Shown here piece by piece: positions 59,201 to 64,000 of a DNA stretch of 64,000 nt. Position 1 is the first letter of the stretch. Every line of letters begins with the position of its first letter. The notes beneath the pieces are model-generated. The model did no database searches and was not told the origin of the DNA. It saw only the letters and a list, made by a program, of their open reading frames with translations. The DNA is from Strigamia acuminata (taxonomy: Eukaryota > Arthropoda > Chilopoda > Geophilomorpha > Linotaeniidae): contig OX442324.1 in assembly GCA_949358305.1 (NCBI GenBank), forward strand, positions 8,715,601 to 8,779,600. The letters run 5' to 3'. Position numbers and translations under genes: made by a program.

Positions 59201-60212
59201 CAGCTTCGACTTCTTTTTCCTTCATAGAACGACGATACGGTTGCAAATGTATTGGGTCATGGTCTCCAGTATCGATTTTATGCTTATACACTTGAACTCT
59301 TCCCAAATCCTTGTCAGAAACAGCAAATCTGTCTTGATTCTTTTGAAGAAGTTGTCGCATTTGCTCTTGTTGGTCTTTATTCATTTTGTCTTTTGCTATT
59401 GAGGCGTCAAAGTCAAAACAGTGTACCTGTTTTTCATCAAACACCCCAACATCAACCACATAATAAGCTTTTGCGATTGCTGACTTCTCCTTCAGAAAGA
59501 CTGTCTTCTTGGTTGGGTTAGCCACTCGAATGATGCCTTTGCCATTCTTGAAATCTGTCAAAGTTTTACAACCTATCACAGCAAATCTATCAGTAACATT
59601 ATGCAATGGTTGCACAAACATGTCCAATGTTATTGCTTTATTCAAATAGATGGGAACAATGCATTCGTGCATTGGTGGTATAGTGATGTTTTTCATTACC
59701 CTCGCAACATAATTCTGATCAACAAAAGTTTTATTCATTGGAAATGACACTTCCTTTCCACTAGTTCGGCCCACAAAGATTTTTTGTTTGTCGTAGTCTA
59801 ACACACACTTCGCGAACAGCATGAATGGGTCACTTAGCAGTAATTCATAATGAAATCCTTTAACAATCAGGACCTCGATCCTGTATGTTAATTCACCAAT
59901 TGTAATGTTCATCTTGGTTTTTCCTATTGGAGTCACAAGTTCTCCGCTTACCCCTTGTAATCGTATATTTGGGCTTGGCGGGTACTTCAACTGTAAAGCT
60001 TCAGCAAGCTCTTCGCTGATAACATTGCGTTTTCCTCCAGTGTCCATAACTGCCTTGACTTCCATGTTGTTCACTATTACTGGAATTTCCAATAGAGATT
60101 CTGAAATGTTCATATTGACTACGATTATCTTTTCTTTTCTACTTTTTCTTTTCTTCTTTGGATGACAACATCTTCCTTGTTGATGGTGACATCTTCTTTG
60201 TGGCCGACCCAC
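56268..60212 (-). CDS. pol: Gypsy F Pol: protease, RT, RNase H, integrase
   Basis: 1314 codons, intact; the frame is entered by a -1 shift from gag, not at the GTG that begins this span. Protease MDTGGKRN (about 60040), RT with LPRIDDTLDQL and YIDD near 58797, RNase H STDASAYG near 58345, integrase H2C2 region (57600-57730), D in GIDTLG (57515), D in LSDRGTEY (57335), E in NGLTERFNA (57220), GPY/F-type module (SGPYEIVRR, about 56820). The tail SDDDQISLKTLFEP matches E and G. It is related to E over the whole length but clearly another family. Confidence 0.95.
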   Translation of the reverse strand: MGRPQRRCHHQQGRCCHPKKKRKSRKEKIIVVNMNISESLLEIPVIVNNMEVKAVMDTGGKRNVISEELAEALQLKYPPSPNIRLQGVSGELVTPIGKTKMNITIGELTYRIEVLIVKGFHYELLLSDPFMLFAKCVLDYDKQKIFVGRTSGKEVSFPMNKTFVDQNYVARVMKNITIPPMHECIVPIYLNKAITLDMFVQPLHNVTDRFAVIGCKTLTDFKNGKGIIRVANPTKKTVFLKEKSAIAKAYYVVDVGVFDEKQVHCFDFDASIAKDKMNKDQQEQMRQLLQKNQDRFAVSDKDLGRVQVYKHKIDTGDHDPIHLQPYRRSMKEKEVEAEETKKLLDMGVIRESESPWSAPVLLIKKRDGKWRFCVDWRRLNAITKKMVYPLPRIDDTLDQLAGAQFFSMMDLIQGYYQVEIDEQDREKTAFTTSSGHFEFNVLGMGLCNSPAAFQKLMNKVLGNLLGKVCIAYIDDLIIFSKTFDQHLKDLDNVFDKLRQSNLKVKLSKCTFGTNTIKYLGHVVDSEGISPDPRNLESVAKFPVPTNLKLLRGFIGLCSYYRKFIPGFADISKPLVNLTKKDEKFDWGPPHDKAFKTLRTALITVPVLAHPNFEEPFMVSTDASAYGLGAVLKQKINKQEHVIAYASRLLSQAEQNYTATERECLAILFGIEKYRPYLYGKKFQIITDHSALQWLKSVKNPNGRLARWSLQLVDFDFDVIYKSGKAHKDADALSRIPEDLSEEENEIVPSLLLEQLDLPAEQRKDKKLLELITAMNQVEQLPKKRRRPLKQFVLLDNVLFRKKNSLNSLDTEVNLLYVPQHLKTAVLEEMHDGLTGAHLGLNKTWKRMRTRFFWPRIYKDVRNYVLSCPHCASSKSMTTAPKGLMQPWSTISKPFERIGIDTLGSFPTSEKGNKYVFVMTDYLSRTVIARAAPASTALEAARTLLYELMLKEGSPREILSDRGTEYRNKMVEEVSNMFKALHKTTSGYHPRTNGLTERFNATFAKMLQIYVDKDQRDWDDFLPFLLFSYNTGVHETTGYTPYYLLKGYEVDLNVDVNLNLPQKEFTLRTSKFIREARKIANERLEWQGEKSRKRFDQGRVHVEFDPGELVYLKTPNRKVGLSEKLLPQFSGPYEIVRRTAPNDYEIRSSKGKKTDIVNIERLKPYKPREEIPAEILEELTAKKVTFADETATQSEKQQEIEENTSISPIPIAKERFISDDDQISLKTLFEPEENTTKVSNFPIPSEKERLKALYGPKEIMERWQNEDERKNKENQLRKPPTGVADAVDDASPPEIESFRSRRLRKQARRDYSGLC

Positions 60213-60221
60213 TAGTTTTCC
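60212..60221 (-). promoter_or_regulatory. Putative -1 frameshift site at gag stop of F
   Basis: The minus strand reads GGAAAACTAG. Pol is open in the -1 frame from here and begins GKL, then PQR, as in E. Confidence 0.55.
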
Positions 60222-61543
60222 TCTTCTTGTTGACCTTGTTGTGGGTTCTGCTTAGGATTAGGGTTAGTTTTACCACCCCCTTGTGTCCTTTTCTTCTTAA
60301 ACCACCTTTTGTTGTTTGGGTTCCCTCTATTCTCTTGAGGTTGTTGCTCCTGTGGCGCTGATGTGTTATGTTCACAACCATAACGATGCCAACATCCACA
60401 TGAACGCGTTGTTGTCGGACTGCTATTTGACCGTTGTCTACCTCTGTTATATCTACCTCTAAAGTTCTGTCCGCGCTGCGATGCTGGAATATACCACTCG
60501 CCTTGTATGAATAATGGAACCGATTGTTGTGGCTCTACTGACTCACTCACGAGCTTTTGCTGTTTTAATTTGATATTTTCAGCTAATAACTCGGCGTAGC
60601 TTACTGGGGATCCCCCTATTCCAGACAGTATACCTGTTGTCGTAGGGTTCACCTTTTCATCTACAACTTTTTTGAACATTGTGAGCAGTAGATCCGCTGG
60701 TTCTTCTGTTTTGTGACTTTCATACAATTTAAGTCTCTGTTCCATTTCTTCTAACGTCGATGGAAATACTGTTATCATCATCTTCTGCATTGCAGGCTTC
60801 AAACCTTGGTAAACATAATTTATTTTCTGAATTTCAGTCATTTCTGGTAGAATAAACGCACATTCGGCCAAGACTTTCTTCATGAAGGCATCTGCTGTAC
60901 CCTCTTTATGTTTCATGAAGTGGAGAGTATTATAAACATTTTCTTGGCTTCTTCTAAATTTTTTCTCGATCTGTGGTTTCCAATCCGTCCATTTCCATGT
61001 CGGATTCTTCTTTAGTTGTTCCACAAACCATGCCAATCCATCAGTCTTTAAGGCTAATGCTAGATGTTTTACTCTCTCATCATCTGTTCCTATTGTAGCT
61101 TCATATGCCACAAGCCATTGGTCGATGTTGCCCTTTTCTGTATCATAAGTGACAACAGGTCGCTTCTGCACTACCAAACTCTTCAATAAGTCGGTCAATA
61201 CGTCCGTTGGAGTCTGTGGTGATGTCATTTTTGGAAAATTTGGTTCAATTGGTGTTGGAACTGGTTTAGTCTTTACTGGTGTAAATGTCTTTATTATTTC
61301 TTCTAAACCTTTTTGTGGAATTAATTTTATTAACGGAGTAGCGAAATCCAACTTCTGTAGGATTGATTGAGGTTGAGATCGGACTTCTTTATCTTCCTTC
61401 TGAGGTTCAGTGTCAGATTCGGATCCAGTGTTCCTTTTCTTTCTAGTAGCGATAAATTTCAAATCCGGTTCGGGCAATTCCCAATTTTGTAAATCTTGAA
61501 GATTATCCGTATTAAACTGCGACAATTTTATTGGCTTAGCCAC
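60212..61543 (-). CDS. gag: Gag polyprotein of gypsy F
   Basis: 443 codons from ATG 61543 (MAKPIKLSQF). The acidic N-terminal part, then the core shared with E and G (LVVQKRPVVTYD, GNIDQWLVAYEA, WTDWKPQIEKKFRR) beginning near the conserved Met at 61228. The C-terminus is R/G/N/Q-rich with a CGCWHRYGC cluster and no CCHC knuckle. It ends in GGAAAAC then TAG, overlapping pol. Confidence 0.9.
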   Translation of the reverse strand: MAKPIKLSQFNTDNLQDLQNWELPEPDLKFIATRKKRNTGSESDTEPQKEDKEVRSQPQSILQKLDFATPLIKLIPQKGLEEIIKTFTPVKTKPVPTPIEPNFPKMTSPQTPTDVLTDLLKSLVVQKRPVVTYDTEKGNIDQWLVAYEATIGTDDERVKHLALALKTDGLAWFVEQLKKNPTWKWTDWKPQIEKKFRRSQENVYNTLHFMKHKEGTADAFMKKVLAECAFILPEMTEIQKINYVYQGLKPAMQKMMITVFPSTLEEMEQRLKLYESHKTEEPADLLLTMFKKVVDEKVNPTTTGILSGIGGSPVSYAELLAENIKLKQQKLVSESVEPQQSVPLFIQGEWYIPASQRGQNFRGRYNRGRQRSNSSPTTTRSCGCWHRYGCEHNTSAPQEQQPQENRGNPNNKRWFKKKRTQGGGKTNPNPKQNPQQGQQEEEN

Positions 61544-62074
61544 ACTAAAGCCTTTATATTGCGCTTTTTATCACTTTCACTAGCACTGATTCACTTTCTA
61601 AACACTGAATACACTAACACGAATTCATTACCTGAAAACTTAAAGTGTTATTAGCATATAATACATAAATATTACACTCAAAATTACAAAGAAAATAAAC
61701 CATCAATAACATTTCAAAACAATTTGTTCAATTCCTATAAATTCACAAAATTTCCTGTAAATAAATATCAAAATTAGTATTTATACACTATATATTTTAT
61801 TTATTCTAAATATAACAATTGTAAATCAATTTATTAATCCCTAATAAACAATTAAACTCTATTTTCATTTCCAAAATGCAAATTATTTCACACAATGACA
61901 TTAAATATTCAAGCTGTGACTTCACTTATCTTTACCAACTCTGAGTCATTCAAGATAATTGCTATAAAATCAGCAATTTTCAAGTTTTTATTTCTAGATT
62001 TTTATTAAATTATTTTGGCAATTTTAATCCAATTTTAATGGGATTTTAAATCTAAACGGGCTACAATCGAGACC
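61544..62074 (-). other. Leader of gypsy F
   Basis: AT-rich, no gene seen. Confidence 0.6.
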
Positions 62075-62086
62075 GCATCTCCACCA
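62075..62086 (-). other. Primer-binding site of F (tRNA-Ala 3' end)
   Basis: The minus strand reads TGGTGGAGATGC two bases after the LTR end. Confidence 0.7.
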
Positions 62087-62088
62087 GT

Positions 62089-62581
62089 TGTTACGTGGCT
62101 AAATGGGGATTGATTTAGTCCTACGTGACATGAATTCACTCAAGAATGACACAGGGTTTTATATGTAAAATGCCTGTTGGCTTTATTGTTCAAAGTCGGA
62201 CATTTACTAATGTAAATGTTCGGTCATCAGCTCTTATTACATTTGTTCATTTATTAAACCTAAAACACATAAATGGTTCATTCAAATCAAATAAGGATGA
62301 TGCTGTTGTTTATTCAATTCAGTTTAGGAAACCTAGTCCTGCCTGACCGTCAACCGGCTGGCAGTAGTAGGTGAAGGTAACAGTTTGAGACTCAAAAGAG
62401 ATCTGAGCTCTCTGGCTTAATCAACTCACTAAGTAAACTCCTATTCCCCCTATTAACTAAGTTGAACGGTCTGTGCATCTAATTAGGTGCACAGCGCCGT
62501 CTAGTGAGAATTCATTGCATTAAATGCCTAAACAGAGCGAGCAGAGCCAGCCGATACACGGTACGGCTCTACCGCGTAACA
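62089..62581 (-). repeat. 5' LTR of gypsy F
   Basis: 493 bp, no difference seen from 54938-55430. Confidence 0.95.
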
Positions 62582-62585
62582 ATAT

Positions 62586-64000
62586 TCAGACAAACCGCCT
62601 TACCACTATTAATCTACTGAAGAAGCAAAATCATTACATGTGGATCAAGGATTTCTCGCGACTCATGAGCGTTGGCGATGGCCACAAGAGGTATTATTGT
62701 ATGAACTGTATGAACGGGTATTCCAGCGCCAAAGTGCTTGTTAAGCATAAACGATACTGCGGAAAAAACACTCCCTCCGCCACTAAATGCCCCGAAGAAG
62801 GAACGATCTGTACGTTCAAGAGTGAAAAAAAAAAATATCCTGTACCGTACGTTTGCTACGCTGATTTTGAGGCATTCTTAGTGCCTGAAGTGGAGATCAA
62901 ACCCACTTTACATTCGATCACCATTAATTCTCACGAGCCGTGTGGTTATTCGTTTAAAGTAGTGTGCACGGAGAACGAAGCTTATTCCAGACCGTTACAG
63001 CTGTACAGAGGTCCGGATGCCGTCGATCATTTTTTGCAATCGTTGCGTGCAGAAATTAAAGCCGTGGTTTGTCAATTTTCCCAATTGGAAAAACAATTCA
63101 ATACCAAAATGATGACTCCATTTGAATGGAACGCATTTAGAAATGCAACAACTTGTTTCTTATGCGATGGCGAGTTCTCCAAAGCTGAAGGATGGACTAA
63201 AGTCTTGGATCACAACCATTTCACTGGTAAGTTTCGCGGAGCCGCACACGGCAAATGTAACCTCAACTACCATTGGCGGAGATCTGTGCCGGTAGTTTTC
63301 CATAATGGGAAAAGGTATGATTTTCATTTGATATTCCCACATTTGACCGTCGAGACAGAAAAAGTGACCGTCATCGCCGAAAACTCGGAATTATACAAAT
63401 CTTTCACGCTGAGAATCAATACCAGCGATGATCCAAAAGTGCCCCGTAAAGTTACGTTAAAATTCTTGGATAGTTTCCAATTTCTCGCGAGCAGTTTATC
63501 CAATTTGGCTAAAAATCTAGAGAAGTCGCAGTTTGTTGTCTTTCGAAGCGAGTTTAAGGGCGAGGAAATTGATTTTCTTAAGAGGAAAGGAGTATACCCT
63601 TACAGATATATGACCGGTTGGTCAAAATTTCAAGAAGATGAACTTCCGCCGATAGAAGAATTTGAGAACATATCCGACGACGATTACCAATATGCCCAGT
63701 TAGTTTGGAAAACGTTGGGAATTAAAAACATGGGCGAATATCACGATTTATATCTGAAGACCGACACTCTGTTGTTGGCGGATATATTCGAACAGTTTAG
63801 GAAAATGTGTTTGAATCACTACAAGCTGGACCCCTGTCATTATATCACGTTTCCGAGTCTGTCTTGGGACGCAGCACTGCTCATCACCAAAGTTAAATTG
63901 GAGGTTCTGTCTGATCCAGATATATACATGTTTGTCGAACAAGGAATAAGAGGCGGTGTTGCCACGATCAGTCAACGCTACGCCAAAGCTAATAATCCTC
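62586..64000 (+). pseudogene. Family B DNA polymerase gene, continued (partial at window end)
   Basis: Open to the last base in the frame left at 54937. A zinc finger (CMNCMNGY ... KHKRYC, about 62698-62760) completes the second tandem module. Exonuclease motif I is DFE at 62863-62871. A recombination endonuclease VII-like HNH module follows (CFLC, then LDHNHFTGKFRG, then CNLNY; about 63150-63275), placed between exonuclease motifs I and II (FHNGKRYDF, about 63298-63325). DSFQFL and the KTDTLLLADIFEQFRK to YAKANNP region lead towards the polymerase domain, which lies beyond the window. No stop or frameshift is seen, so the only visible damage is gypsy F. Confidence 0.85.

Larger units (their letters stand above)
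54938..62581 (-). mobile_element. Ty3/gypsy retrotransposon F, apparently intact
   Basis: 493-bp LTRs that look identical (54938-55430, 62089-62581), target duplication ATAT (54934-54937, 62582-62585), polypurine tract, tRNA-Ala primer-binding site, full gag and pol. Very recent. Confidence 0.95.

Noticed and set aside
1-64000. CRISPR arrays, rRNA genes, bacterial-type operons
   Set aside because: No regularly spaced repeats, rRNA motifs or bacterial signals seen anywhere in the window.

Overview
The window looks like animal, most likely arthropod (insect-like), nuclear DNA. It is AT-rich, has no operons, ribosome binding sites or conserved host gene, and is almost wholly LTR retrotransposon. 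Primer-binding sites match animal-type initiator tRNA-Met and tRNA-Ala ends. A Tc1-type fold-back element and a virus/Polinton-type family B DNA polymerase of a kind common in invertebrates are also present. The species cannot be named from the sequence.

Layout. Element names are mine. A Ty3/gypsy element G (+ strand; 5' LTR end at 2043, gag and pol 3130-7483) is cut in its integrase by a Ty1/copia-type element D (7484-51845; 381-bp LTRs, target duplication GAACA) and resumes at 51846-52690. Inside D are, in order: an inverted D-like coding block with no recognisable reverse transcriptase (7885-13935) carrying a 1.19-kb Tc1-type fold-back (10173-11359); a chimeric stretch of copia family B (13936-14190); B1 on the minus strand (14191-27012), whose leader holds copia A (20060-25871, minus, TSD AAATC); a truncated B2 (27031-29075, minus) sharing an LTR with B1; then B3 on the plus strand (29076-50896). 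B3 is cut by intact gypsy E (34160-41504, minus, TSD ATAT) in its RNase H. Its 3' LTR is cut by copia C (41836-50433, minus, TSD GCAAA), and one LTR of C carries a 1166-bp DNA transposon (41890-43055, TSD AAT) containing a tRNA-like relic. The nest is therefore up to four deep (G > D/B > C > DNA transposon).

To the right, after AT-rich tandem repeats (52826-53450), comes an open family B DNA polymerase gene (53586-54937 and 62586-64000, running off the window) split by intact gypsy F (54938-62581, minus, TSD ATAT). E and F have LTR pairs that look identical and full gag and pol frames, so both are very recent. A has 306-bp LTRs with one difference seen and a single in-frame stop.

Most notable observation: all three autonomous-type copia families (A, B, C) carry, between integrase and reverse transcriptase, a segment that aligns with the methyl-CpG-binding domain (MBD), including the two DNA-contacting arginines. 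In B the N-terminal part aligns without gaps. I know of no described copia lineage with this domain. Other points: a shared putative -1 frameshift signal at the gag stop of three gypsy families, two different ways of priming from initiator tRNA-Met, a catalytically dead integrase-like protein in a recently mobile element, and a set of inverted chimeric junctions.
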